This document shows positions 43,605-54,657 of a stretch of 64,000 nt of DNA, piece after piece; positions within the stretch are counted from its first letter, which is position 1; every line of letters begins with the position of its first letter. Under the pieces are notes generated by a model. The model was not told the DNA's origin. It saw only the letters and a list, made by a program, of their open reading frames with translations, and searched no databases. The stretch comes from Amycolatopsis sp. NBC_01488 (GTDB lineage Bacteria > Actinomycetota > Actinomycetes > Mycobacteriales > Pseudonocardiaceae), in assembly GCF_036227105.1 (NCBI RefSeq), contig NZ_CP109434.1, forward strand, positions 3,724,001 to 3,788,000, in the 5' to 3' direction. The position numbers and the translations under genes are program-made.

Positions 43605-44413
43605 CCCAGCTGCGCGGAAAGGTCGTCCGCCGCCTCGGTCATCGGCCGCACGATCTGCTTCACCCGCTGCTTGGAAAGCCGGTACGACGGGCCCGACGCG
43701 CTCATCGCCGCGACGACGTCGCCGCCCGGGCCGTGGATCGGCACGGCGACCGCGTGCATCCCGAGTTCGAGCTCCTCGTAGCAGGCCGCGAAGCCGTCTT
43801 CGAGCACGCGTTCCAGCTCGGTCATCAGCTCTTCCGGCTCGACCGTCGTGCGCGGCGTGTACTGCTCGAGCTTGCGCTTCAGCACCCGCTTGCGCTCGGT
43901 TTCGCCCATGTACGCCAGCAGGATCTTGCCGCTGGACGTCGCGTGCAGCGGCGTGCGCTGGCCGGTCCAGTTCTGCGTCGTGATCGCCGCCGAGCCGCGG
44001 GCCTGGCTGATGTTGATCGCGACGCCGTCGTCGGCGATGGCGATGTTCACCGTCTCGCCCAGCTCCTCGGCGAGCGTCAGGCAGCTGGCGCGGCCGAGCT
44101 TGGCCAGGTCCATCCGGCCGGTGGCGGCGCCGGCCAGCCGCACGATGCCGAACCCGATCGCGTACTTCCCGCGTTCGCCGAGCTGCTCGACGAGGCCTCT
44201 GGACTCCAGGACGCTGAGCAGCCGTGACGCCGTCGACTTGTGGACGCCCAGCTCGCCCGCGATCTCGGTGATGCCGGTTTCGCCGTTGCGGGCGAGCAGC
44301 TCCAGCACGCTGATCGCCCGGTCGACCGACTGCACCTGGCTTTGAGTTGCGTTGCCACCAGCCGAGGCACGCTTTACCGCCGAGGTTGCGTCAGCAGAGT
44401 CCTGGTTCCGCAT
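43589..44413 (-). CDS. IclR-family transcriptional regulator
   Basis: 274 residues with a poly-polar N-terminal extension of about 25 residues. The winged helix-turn-helix lies at about 28-90 (SVLELLARNGETGITEIAGE, GVHKSTASRLLSVLESRGLV). The IclR effector domain spans about 105-270 (TSSGKILLAYM; GGDVVAAMSASGPSYRL). Such proteins usually control catabolic genes for small acids or amines. It sits between the demethylation flavoenzymes (same strand) and the divergent Rieske gene, so both are likely targets. ATG 44413 has TAGTGT a few bases upstream, suggesting a leaderless message. The end gives QLGYFRD and TAG inside the repeat array. Confidence 0.92.
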   Translation of the reverse strand: MRNQDSADATSAVKRASAGGNATQSQVQSVDRAISVLELLARNGETGITEIAGELGVHKSTASRLLSVLESRGLVEQLGERGKYAIGFGIVRLAGAATGRMDLAKLGRASCLTLAEELGETVNIAIADDGVAINISQARGSAAITTQNWTGQRTPLHATSSGKILLAYMGETERKRVLKRKLEQYTPRTTVEPEELMTELERVLEDGFAACYEELELGMHAVAVPIHGPGGDVVAAMSASGPSYRLSKQRVKQIVRPMTEAADDLSAQLGYFRD

Positions 44414-44494
44414 AGCGCAACACTATCCGTTTCGTGCCGTTCCTATCGGCTGAGTGGGCGAATCTCTTGACGCGGGCGCCGCCGACGCCGGATT

Positions 44495-44530
44495 GTTGCG
44501 CAAGAGGCGCAGCGTCGCGCAATGCGCAAC
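44495..44530. promoter_or_regulatory. Candidate IclR operator between iclR and the Rieske gene
   Basis: GTCGCGC-AAT-GCGCAAC (44514-44530) is an interrupted palindrome with 6 of 7 matching arm positions. A further half-site GTTGCGCAA lies at 44495-44503. A related TGTTGCGCTATG lies just before the iclR start, and GTTGC-N7-GCAAC precedes the GcvT fusion gene at about 43208-43224. Confidence 0.45.
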
Positions 44531-44577
44531 ATTCACGAACCGTCCCGGCATCCCGCCAGTCTTTTCCGGAGGCCTCG

Positions 44578-44892
44578 ATGATCCGAGCGTGCGCCGTCGC
44601 CGACCTGCCCGTTGGCGAAGCCCTCCGCCTCGACGGCCCGGTGCCGATCGCGGTGTTCCACACCGAGAACGGCTTCTTCGCCGTCGACGACACCTGCACC
44701 CACCAGGACGCTTCGCTCGCCGACGGGTGGCTCGAAGGCTGCTTCGTCGAGTGCCCGCTGCACGCCGCGCAGTTCGACCTGCGGACCGGCGTGCCCACCT
44801 GCCTGCCGGCCAAGGCGCCCGTGCGCAAATACCGCGTGGTCGTCGCCGACGGCGCGGTGCACGTCGGCGCGCCGGTCCCGGCCGTCCCCTGA
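44578..44892 (+). CDS. Small Rieske [2Fe-2S] ferredoxin
   Basis: 104-residue cytoplasmic Rieske ferredoxin of the type that feeds electrons to oxygenases. The cluster ligands are in TCTHQDASLADGWLEG (Cys and His) and ECPLHAAQFDLRTGVP (Cys and His), the CxH-CxxH pattern of low-potential dioxygenase ferredoxins. ATG 44578 has CCGGAGG 6 bp upstream. No oxygenase or reductase gene is beside it. Paired with the IclR regulator and flavoenzymes, it could serve an N-demethylating oxygenase elsewhere, such as a betaine monooxygenase. That role is an inference. Confidence 0.92.
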   Translation: MIRACAVADLPVGEALRLDGPVPIAVFHTENGFFAVDDTCTHQDASLADGWLEGCFVECPLHAAQFDLRTGVPTCLPAKAPVRKYRVVVADGAVHVGAPVPAVP

Positions 44893-44905
44893 CCCTTTTC
44901 CCGCA

Positions 44906-44940
44906 GGTCCGTGAAGGCCGCCTGCCGGCCTTCACGGACC
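44906..44940 (+). terminator. Terminator hairpin after the Rieske gene
   Basis: GGTCCGTGAAGGCCG/CGGCCTTCACGGACC, a perfect 15-bp stem with loop CCTGC, 13 bp after the stop. No T tract. It shares the GTGAAGGCC core with the hairpin at 31957. Confidence 0.8.
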
Positions 44941-45043
44941 GTCCAAGGGCACCCGGATGGAGCAGGGACCCTTCGCGATCTTGATCTTTCTGGTGGTCAA
45001 ACACGCGGGTCGCGCGTGCGGGCGCCGGAACTAGTGCGAATAT

Positions 45044-45727
45044 GTGGACATGAAGGCACGTGTTCTCGTGGTCGACGACGACCCTGCTCTCGCGGAGATG
45101 CTCACCATCGTGCTCCGTGGGGAGGGGTTCGACACGGCCGTGGTCGCCGACGGTTCGCGCGCGCTGCCCGCGCTGCGCGAGCTGAAGCCCGACCTCGTCC
45201 TGCTCGACCTGATGCTGCCCGGGATGAACGGGATCGACGTCTGCAAGGCGATCCGCGCCGAGTCCGGGGTGCCGATCGTCATGCTCACCGCCAAGAGCGA
45301 CACCGTGGACATCGTCCTCGGCCTGGAGTCCGGCGCGGACGACTACGTCGTGAAGCCGTTCAAGCCGAAGGAGCTGGTCGCGCGGGTCCGGGCCCGGATG
45401 CGGCGCACCGAGGCCGAGCCCGCGGAGTCGCTCACCATCGGCGACCTGGCGATCGACGTGCCCGGGCACGAGGTCACGCGCGAGGGCAAGGCCATCCCGC
45501 TGACCCCGCTGGAGTTCGACCTGCTGGTGGCGCTGGCCCGCAAGCCGCGCCAGGTGTTCACCCGCGAGGTGCTGCTCGAGCAGGTGTGGGGCTACCGGCA
45601 CGCGGCCGACACCCGGCTGGTGAATGTGCACGTCCAGCGCTTGCGCTCGAAGGTGGAGAAGGACCCCGAGCACCCCGAGGTGGTGTTGACCGTTCGCGGT
45701 GTCGGGTACAAGGCCGGCCCGCCGTGA
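45044..45727 (+). CDS. mtrA: Response regulator MtrA
   Basis: 227-residue OmpR-family response regulator, essential in mycobacteria, which coordinates cell division, wall metabolism and replication. The receiver domain (1-118) has VVDDDPALAEM acidic residues, the phospho-Asp in LVLLDLMLPGMNG, the Thr in MLTAKSD and the Lys in VVKPFKPKEL. The winged-helix domain (130-225) contains RQVFTREVLLEQVWGYRHAA and ends VLTVRGVGYKAGPP. GTG 45044 aligns with the MD-start of mycobacterial MtrA; ATG 45050 would remove two residues. No Shine-Dalgarno is visible and TAGTGC lies about 7 bp upstream, suggesting leaderless translation. Confidence 0.97.
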   Translation: MDMKARVLVVDDDPALAEMLTIVLRGEGFDTAVVADGSRALPALRELKPDLVLLDLMLPGMNGIDVCKAIRAESGVPIVMLTAKSDTVDIVLGLESGADDYVVKPFKPKELVARVRARMRRTEAEPAESLTIGDLAIDVPGHEVTREGKAIPLTPLEFDLLVALARKPRQVFTREVLLEQVWGYRHAADTRLVNVHVQRLRSKVEKDPEHPEVVLTVRGVGYKAGPP

Positions 45728-45734
45728 TGAGTCC

Positions 45735-47459
45735 ATGATCACGGAGACCGGCAGACGGCTCCCCGCGTTCGCGCGTTCGACGGCACGCCTGGTGCGGCGT
45801 GTCGTCGTTTTCGCGCGCCGGCGCGCGGTCGCGTTCAACGAGCTGTGGAAGCACTCGCTGCAGTTCCGCGTCACGGTGTCGACGCTCGCGCTGTCCTCGG
45901 CCGTGGTCTTCGTGCTGGGCATGGTGCTGCAGAACCAGATCACCGAGCGCCTGCTGGACACCAAGCGCGAAGCCGCGATCGCGCAGACCCGCGCGGCCGC
46001 GGACACCGCCGCCGGCGAGCTGGTCGGCCTCGGCGGCGAGACGCACGACGCGATGAGCAACCGGCTGCAGAACGCGCTGAAGAAGATCGCGATCACGCCG
46101 ACCAGCCAGGACGCGGCCGGCTCGGCGGCGGGCACGTTCGTCCCGGTACTCGCCAGCGCCGGCCACGACCAGACCGGCGAGGTGCCCGCGTCCGCCGGGC
46201 CGTTCGAGAACGTGCCGCCGCGGCTGCGCCAGTTCGTCGAAGCCAACGAGATGAGCCTGCTCGAGCACACGGTCACCGACCCCGACGGCTCGCGCACGAC
46301 GTACCTGATCGTCGGCACCCCGCTCAACACCGTCGCGAGCCCGCTGCAGCTGTACCTGCTGTTCCCGCTGACGACCGAGCAGAACACCGTCGCGACCGTG
46401 CAGAACACGCTGCTCGTCGGCTGCCTCGTGCTGCTGCTCCTGCTGGCGGGCATCACGAACCTGGTGACCCGGCAGGTGGTGCGCCCGGTCCGGCAGGCCG
46501 CCGCGGCGGCCGAGCAGTTCGCCGGGGGAGACCTCGACCAGCGCCTGGCCGTGCTCGGCGAGGACGACCTGGCGAAGCTCGCGGTGTCCTACAACGGGAT
46601 GGCCGCGAGCATCCAGGGCCAGATCCGCCAGCTCGAGGAGTTCGGTGGGCTGCAGCGCCGGTTCACCTCCGACGTCTCGCACGAGCTGCGCACGCCGCTG
46701 ACCACCGTCCGGATGGCCGCGGACGTGCTCCACGCGTCCCGCGAGCAGTTCCCGGCCGGGCTCGCGCGGTCGACCGAGCTGCTGGTCGACGAGCTCGACC
46801 GGTTCGAGTCGCTGCTGGGCGACCTGCTGGAGATCAGCAGGCTCGACGCCGGGGTCGAAGAGCTGTCCGCGGAGTTCATCGACGTCCGCCCGATCGCCAC
46901 GCGCGCGGTCGAGCAGGTGCGCGTGATCGCCGGCAACGCGGGCAGCTCGGTCGAGCTCGTGCTGCCCGACGAGGAAGTCATCGCCGAGGTCGACGCCCGG
47001 CGCGTCGAGCGGATCCTGCGCAACCTGCTCGGCAACGCCGTCGACCACAGCGAGGGCAAGCCGGTGGTGCTCACCGTCGCGGCCAACGAGACCGCGGTCG
47101 CGGTGACCGTCCGGGACCACGGCGTCGGCCTGCAGCCCGGCGAAGCCGACCTGGTGTTCAACCGGTTCTGGCGCGCCGACCCGTCGCGCAACCGGCGCAC
47201 CGGCGGCACCGGGCTCGGCCTGGCGATCAGCCAGGAGGACGCGCGCCTGCACGGCGGCGAGCTCGACGCGTGGGGCGCGCCCGGCCACGGCGCCTGCTTC
47301 CGGCTCGTGCTGCCGCGCCGCCAGGACGTGCCGGCCGGCGACCCGCCGCTCGTGCTGCCGCCGCCCGACCACGCCGCCGCCGAGGTGCCCCTCGGGCTGA
47401 TCGACATCACGCCGGCGCCGGAGGCGATCTTCGCCGAACGTGAGGAAATCGGTCAGTGA
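45735..47459 (+). CDS. mtrB: Sensor histidine kinase MtrB
   Basis: 574-residue membrane kinase partner of MtrA. Two membrane segments (about 45-65 and 215-240) bracket an extracytoplasmic domain. A HAMP domain (about 240-292) precedes the dimerisation domain with the phospho-His in FTSDVSHELRTPLTTVRMAA. The ATPase domain shows NLLGNAVDHSEGK (N box), RDHGVGL (G1) and RRTGGTGLGLAIS (G2). The C-terminal 45 residues are a Pro/Asp-rich tail. ATG 45735 starts 7 bp after the mtrA stop. It overlaps lpqB by 4 bp, as in M. tuberculosis. Confidence 0.96.
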   Translation: MITETGRRLPAFARSTARLVRRVVVFARRRAVAFNELWKHSLQFRVTVSTLALSSAVVFVLGMVLQNQITERLLDTKREAAIAQTRAAADTAAGELVGLGGETHDAMSNRLQNALKKIAITPTSQDAAGSAAGTFVPVLASAGHDQTGEVPASAGPFENVPPRLRQFVEANEMSLLEHTVTDPDGSRTTYLIVGTPLNTVASPLQLYLLFPLTTEQNTVATVQNTLLVGCLVLLLLLAGITNLVTRQVVRPVRQAAAAAEQFAGGDLDQRLAVLGEDDLAKLAVSYNGMAASIQGQIRQLEEFGGLQRRFTSDVSHELRTPLTTVRMAADVLHASREQFPAGLARSTELLVDELDRFESLLGDLLEISRLDAGVEELSAEFIDVRPIATRAVEQVRVIAGNAGSSVELVLPDEEVIAEVDARRVERILRNLLGNAVDHSEGKPVVLTVAANETAVAVTVRDHGVGLQPGEADLVFNRFWRADPSRNRRTGGTGLGLAISQEDARLHGGELDAWGAPGHGACFRLVLPRRQDVPAGDPPLVLPPPDHAAAEVPLGLIDITPAPEAIFAEREEIGQ

Positions 47460-49192
47460 ACCCACAAGCTCTCCGTGGGCCGGTGAAACGGCTTCTGCTC
47501 GCGGTGCTGTGCCTGGTCCTGGTGGCCGGCTGCGCGAACGTGCCGCTGGAGTCCCAGCCCGTGGTCGTCTCCGGCGAACGGCAGGGCCAGGGGTCCGGCG
47601 ACGTCGTCCCCGAGCCGGAGAAAGACATCGACCCGCTCTCGCTGGTCCGCGGCTTCATCGGCGCGACGCTCAAGCCCGGCCAGGGCAACGCGGCCGCCCG
47701 CGCCTACCTGGACGACCAGAGCCGGGCGAACTGGCGGCCCAGCCGCAGCCTGACGATCATCCAGAACACCTTCGGCACGGTCTACGACCCGGCCCCGCAG
47801 CCCGACCCGAACACCGTCGTCGTCAACGTGCGCGGGTTCGACGTCGGCATGCTCGACCAGAACAGCGCGTTCGTGCCGGACTACAGCCCGGCGGCGCTCA
47901 AGGTGCAGGTGCACAAGCAGGCGAACGGCCAGTGGCGGATCGCCGACCCGCCGCCCGACCTGTACGCGACCGAGTCCGACTTCAGCGAGAACTACACGCC
48001 GGTGTCGGTGAACTTCTACTCGGAGCAGTCGGCCACGTTCGTCCCCGACCGCCGCTACGTCATCGCGAAGCCGCAGTCCGGGCTGCCGGGCCGCGTGATG
48101 GATCTGCTGGTCAACGGGCCCTCGACGAGCCTGGCCGGTGCGGTGAAGAACCTGCTCGGCGAGCCGGTCGAGATCGACACGAACGTGAAGAGCCTGGACG
48201 ACGGGACGCTCGTGGTACCGCTGACCGGGCTGTCCGGCGTCGCCGACGACATCCGGAACCTGATCGCGGCGCAGATCGTCCTGACCCTCCAGTACGTGAC
48301 GTCGGCGCGGATCCGGATCCTCGCCGACGGCGCGCCGCTGGTCGCGAACCATCCGGACTGGCGCCTGAACGACCTGCCCGCGTACACCGCGACGCTGTCG
48401 CCGAGCCTGGAGCTCCCGGGCCTGATGACGGTCGGCGGCCGGGTGCGGTCCCTGCTCGACGGCGCACCGGTCCCCGGCCCGGCGGGCAACGGCGGCTACG
48501 ACGTCGTGAACGCGGCCCAGTCGATCGACGGCAAGCGCCTGGCGGTGGTGGAGCACGACGGCCCGAAGGTCCGCCTGCGGATCGGCGATCTCGGGCACGA
48601 CCTGCCGCTGGTCGGCCTGGGCGGCACGACGCTGAGCCGTCCGACGTGGCGGCCGGGCACCGGCGAGGTGTGGACCGTGGTCAACGAGCTTTCGGTCGGC
48701 CGGATGGTGGTCAGCCCGAACGGCCAGTGGACGGCCCTCACGGTCAACGCGGCGGATCTCATCCAGCAGGGCGGCATCACGGAGCTGCGGTTTTCCCGCG
48801 ACGGCGCCCGCGTGGCGGCGGTGGTGAACGACCACCTGTGGGTGGCCTCGGTGGTCGGCAGCGGCGATTCGGTGGCCCTGCGCGAGCCCCGGCTGCTGCA
48901 GCCGCACGACCTCCAGGAAGCGGTCGACGTGGACTGGCTGGACCAGGACACCCTGGTGGCGGTGACGAAGTCGCCGTCCCAGCCGGTGGTCCGCGTGACG
49001 GTGGACGGCCAGCGGATGGACGCGTTCAACAGCTCCAACCTGACGCCCCAGGTGCACGGCGTGACGGCGGCGCCGAGCCGCCCGATCGTGGTGGCCGACG
49101 CGAGCGGGCTGTGGACGGCGTCGGAGCTCGGCGAGGTCTGGCGGCCGCAGGCCCACTCGATGAAGGACGCGGATCCGTTCTACCCGGGCTGA
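47456..49192 (+). CDS. lpqB: Lipoprotein LpqB, accessory to MtrAB
   Basis: 578-residue lipoprotein with signal peptide VKRLLLAVLCLVLVAGC (lipobox VAGC). It has two GerMN-type domains (about 50-190 and 190-310) and a C-terminal beta-propeller-like domain (about 330-578). Mycobacterial LpqB interacts with the outer domain of MtrB and tunes MtrA activation; that is established in the family and inferred here. GTG 47456 overlaps the mtrB stop (GTGA). The gene forms an operon with mtrA and mtrB, and comF follows 40 bp later. Confidence 0.95.
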   Translation: MNPQALRGPVKRLLLAVLCLVLVAGCANVPLESQPVVVSGERQGQGSGDVVPEPEKDIDPLSLVRGFIGATLKPGQGNAAARAYLDDQSRANWRPSRSLTIIQNTFGTVYDPAPQPDPNTVVVNVRGFDVGMLDQNSAFVPDYSPAALKVQVHKQANGQWRIADPPPDLYATESDFSENYTPVSVNFYSEQSATFVPDRRYVIAKPQSGLPGRVMDLLVNGPSTSLAGAVKNLLGEPVEIDTNVKSLDDGTLVVPLTGLSGVADDIRNLIAAQIVLTLQYVTSARIRILADGAPLVANHPDWRLNDLPAYTATLSPSLELPGLMTVGGRVRSLLDGAPVPGPAGNGGYDVVNAAQSIDGKRLAVVEHDGPKVRLRIGDLGHDLPLVGLGGTTLSRPTWRPGTGEVWTVVNELSVGRMVVSPNGQWTALTVNAADLIQQGGITELRFSRDGARVAAVVNDHLWVASVVGSGDSVALREPRLLQPHDLQEAVDVDWLDQDTLVAVTKSPSQPVVRVTVDGQRMDAFNSSNLTPQVHGVTAAPSRPIVVADASGLWTASELGEVWRPQAHSMKDADPFYPG

Positions 49193-49232
49193 GGTTCCGG
49201 AAACTGTCGGTGGTGCCGGGGACACTGTCCGT

Positions 49233-49877
49233 GTGTGGCTCGATTTGCTGATCCCCGCCCGGTGCGCCGGCTGCGGGGCCCGTGGAGCGCCGTGCTGCGG
49301 CCGGTGCGCGGGGGTGTGGGGTGCGGTGTCCGAGGTCGTCCGGGTCCCGGTGGCGGGGAAGGTGCGGGTGTTCGCGCTGGCCCGGTACCGGGGCGTCGGC
49401 CGGCGGTTGCTGATCGCGTTCAAGGAGCGTGGCCGCCGCGACTTGGCGGCCTCACTGGGGCGCGCGCTGGCGGAGGCCCTGGTCGTCCTGCCGCGGGTGT
49501 CCGCTTCTCGGGTGTGCTTGGTGCCGGCGCCGAGCCGCCGTCCGGCGGCCCGGGTCCGCGGAGGCCCGCACGTCGAGCGCCTGGCCAACGCGGCGGCGAA
49601 GGTCCTGGCGGAGCGGGGCTTCGAAGTCGCGGTCGCTCCGGCGCTGGAGCTGTCCGGCCGAGCCCGCGACGCGGTCGGCCTGGACCGCGCGGCCCGGATG
49701 GCCAACCTCGCGGGCCGGGTGCGCTTCCGCGAGGCAGGCCGCCCACCGCCGGGCATGCCGGTGGTGCTCCTGGACGACGTGATCACGACGGGAGCCACGG
49801 CGGCGGCCTGCGTCCGGGCAATGGCGGCGGAGGGGATCGAGGTGGCGGCGGTCTTGACCCTGCTCGCGGCGGGGTGA
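49233..49877 (+). CDS. ComF family phosphoribosyltransferase-like protein
   Basis: 214 residues. The N-terminal zinc-ribbon part LIPARCAGCGARGAPCCGRC is typical of ComF/double-zinc ribbon proteins. The phosphoribosyltransferase type I fold follows, with YRGVGRRLLIAFKERGRRDL and the PRPP loop PVVLLDDVITTGATAAACVR. It corresponds to Rv3242c. In competent bacteria ComF helps DNA uptake; in actinomycetes the role is not established. GTG 49233. It lies between lpqB and hpf as in M. tuberculosis, but the gap to hpf is unusually long here. Confidence 0.92.
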   Translation: MWLDLLIPARCAGCGARGAPCCGRCAGVWGAVSEVVRVPVAGKVRVFALARYRGVGRRLLIAFKERGRRDLAASLGRALAEALVVLPRVSASRVCLVPAPSRRPAARVRGGPHVERLANAAAKVLAERGFEVAVAPALELSGRARDAVGLDRAARMANLAGRVRFREAGRPPPGMPVVLLDDVITTGATAAACVRAMAAEGIEVAAVLTLLAAG

Positions 49878-50001
49878 CGCATGGCGTGCGGCTGCGGGGC
49901 CGTCGTCGGCGCCGCGCCGCCCGGCGGTCCTCCGCCGCCCGGCACCAGTCCCGCGCCGCCAGGTGTGGCGGCCGCCGTCACCAGCCGCGCGGTGCCGGTC
50001 C

Positions 50002-50139
50002 GCGGCAGCAACGCCTGCTTCCGATCGCGCGGCCGCGGCAGCCATGGCTGCGTCCGATCGCGCGCAGCCGCGGCAGCAACGCCTGCTTCCGATCGCGCGC
50101 AGCCGCGGCAGTCACGGCTGCGTCCGATCGCGCGCAGCC
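50002..50139. repeat. Four 33-35-bp tandem repeats in an alternating A-B-A-B pattern
   Basis: Units 50002-50034, 50035-50069, 50070-50104 and 50105-50139 all begin GCGGCAG, contain TCCGATCGCGCG and end in GCC. Units 1 and 3 carry CAACGCCTGCT. Units 2 and 4 carry a short palindrome, CATGGCTGCG or TCACGGCTGCG. The higher-order unit is thus about 70 bp, duplicated. Confidence 0.88.
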
Positions 50140-50636
50140 GAGCATTCGTCACCGCCACGGGTACCACCGCCGACCGCGGCAAGCCACCCGCCTCCCCGGC
50201 CCTCACCACCGCAAACCCGGCACCCCACCCCGGCACCCCCCCCGGCCTCACCCCGCACCCGGGTGACCCCGACGTCACCTACACGAGTGACATCCGGCGG
50301 GAACGCAATCAGCTCGGGGGCCGTTGTCCCGGCATGAGGGTGTCGATCAAGACCACTCGGCCGCCAGGCCACTCCACCGGGGTGGCGGCTGCGGGAAACC
50401 TGGCCGTCACCCTCGGCGTCCACCAGCCGGCAGCGATGCGCCGTCCGTGTGAAAGCACGCGAACCGCACCGCGTCCGACCAGCGGGTGTTTTCTGGTGTT
50501 CACCCTCCGCTCACTGCGCGGGGTGACGGAGTCTCATTCCTCGACATCCCCCGGCTCGGGGGCTGTTGCAACGGGCGTGAGGAAGCTAACGTGCTCCGCT
50601 ATCAGCAATCCCCGCAGGCAGGGAGGTGACGAGCCC

Positions 50637-50663
50637 ATGTCCCTGGCGCCGGAGGTGCGCTGA
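50637..50663 (+). CDS. Possible 8-residue leader ORF upstream of hpf
   Basis: ATG 50637 opens MSLAPEVR and stops at 50661-50663. It is preceded by GGGAGGTGA at 50621-50629, one of the strongest Shine-Dalgarno sequences in the window, 7 bp upstream. Placed 144 bp before the hpf start, it could be a translated leader that couples hpf expression to ribosome state. It may also be chance. Confidence 0.3.
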   Translation: MSLAPEVR

Positions 50664-50806
50664 GTCCGCGCTCGGGCCCCGGCACGAGACGTCGTGAACC
50701 GATCCCGAGTTCCTTCTCAGCCCGCGATCCGGGCTTCCGTCCCCGCTACACCGGCGCCGTGTGTGAACTCAACAGCTCGCAGTCATCTCAGCGAGGGAGG
50801 TCGTGT

Positions 50807-51493
50807 ATGGACATCGTCGTTAAGGGCCGCAACGTAGAGGTGCCCGAGCACTATCGGGCACTCGTCAGCGAAAAGCTGGCCCGCCTCGAGCGCTACGACA
50901 GGAAAGTCATCCGGTACGACGTGGAGCTGTTCCACGAACCCAATCGGCGCCAGGCCAAGAGTTGCCAGCGCGTCGAAATCACCGGAAAGGGGCGTGGCCC
51001 GGCCGTACGCGCTGAAGCGTGTGCCGCCGACTTCTACGCAGCGCTCGATTCCGCAGTCACGAAGCTGGAGAACCGGCTGCGGAGGACACACGACCGGAGG
51101 CGCGTGCACTACGGGCGCAGCCGCCCGGAATCGGTCGCCGAAGCGACCTCGGCCCTGCCGGGTGGTGGATCCCCGGCCGCAGCCAGTCCCGCCGCGCGTA
51201 CCGCGGTGTTGGAAGCACCCGAAGCCGAGCCGCAGACGAACGGCTTCGCGGTCGCCGGAGAGATCCACCTGCCCCAGCAGCAGAGCTGGGCCGACGACGA
51301 CCTCGGTCACCAGCCCGGTCGCGTCGTTCGCGAGAAGCAGCACACCGCGGAGCCCATGACGGTGGACCAGGCTCTCTACGAGATGGAGCTGGTCGGCCAC
51401 GACTTCTACCTCTTCAACGACTCGGAGGCGGGCCGGCCCAGCGTGGTCTACCGGCGGAAAGGCTTCGACTACGGCGTGATCCGGCTCGGCTGA
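50807..51493 (+). CDS. hpf: Long-form ribosome hibernation promoting factor
   Basis: 228-residue HPF/RaiA protein that binds the 30S subunit in stationary phase and dimerises 70S ribosomes. The N-terminal S30AE domain (1-105) starts MDIVVKGRNVEVPEHYRALV. A variable Ala/Pro/Glu linker (about 115-165) joins it to the C-terminal dimerisation domain (about 170-228: EPMTVDQALYEMELVGHDFY, then VVYRRKGFDYGVIRLG). ATG 50807 has GAGGGAGG upstream, so the frame opening at 50759 is rejected. Equivalent to Rv3241c, next to secA. Confidence 0.96.
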   Translation: MDIVVKGRNVEVPEHYRALVSEKLARLERYDRKVIRYDVELFHEPNRRQAKSCQRVEITGKGRGPAVRAEACAADFYAALDSAVTKLENRLRRTHDRRRVHYGRSRPESVAEATSALPGGGSPAAASPAARTAVLEAPEAEPQTNGFAVAGEIHLPQQQSWADDDLGHQPGRVVREKQHTAEPMTVDQALYEMELVGHDFYLFNDSEAGRPSVVYRRKGFDYGVIRLG

Positions 51494-51514
51494 GCCGTCC
51501 TAAGGAGGCCTGAC

Positions 51515-51549
51515 GGATGGCCCGCACGCGGCTCGCGTGCGGGCCATCC
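51515..51549 (+). terminator. Hairpin after hpf
   Basis: GGATGGCCCGCACGC/GCGTGCGGGCCATCC, a perfect 15-bp stem with loop GGCTC, 21 bp after the stop. No T tract. Confidence 0.8.
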
Positions 51550-51698
51550 GCACGTCCACGACCTACGGCGTGTGCACACGACGCCCACCGTTCCCTACGA
51601 TGGGGTGGGACGGTGGCGCCGACCACGGCGGCCGCCGCGGGAAAACCTGCCCGGGACCGGCCTGGGCGCACTCATGATCAGCTAGTGAGGTCGACCGG

Positions 51699-54593
<2,895 letters not shown>

Positions 54594-54604
54594 CGTGGTT
54601 TCCG

Positions 54605-54639
54605 GGGCCGGGGTGCACGCGCACCCCGGCCCTGTTTTT
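54605..54639 (+). terminator. Rho-independent terminator after secA
   Basis: GGGCCGGGGTGC/GCACCCCGGCCC, perfect 12-bp stem, loop ACGC, then TGTTTTT, 11 bp after the stop. Confidence 0.95.
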
Positions 54640-54657
54640 GTGCGAGGGGAGAAGCCG

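Larger units (their letters stand above)
49878..50806. other. Gene-free 930-bp region before hpf
   Basis: Contains, in order: a 35-bp tandem array (50002-50139), a C-rich run (about 50200-50270), a stretch without clear features, and the hpf leader (about 50560-50806) with a short open frame. Longer open frames exist but have no family features and cross the repeats. Hairpin CCCCCGGCTCGGGGG lies at about 50550. Confidence 0.6.

Noticed and set aside
50002..50139. CRISPR-like array before hpf
   Set aside because: Repeats abut each other and alternate in type; no spacers and no cas genes.
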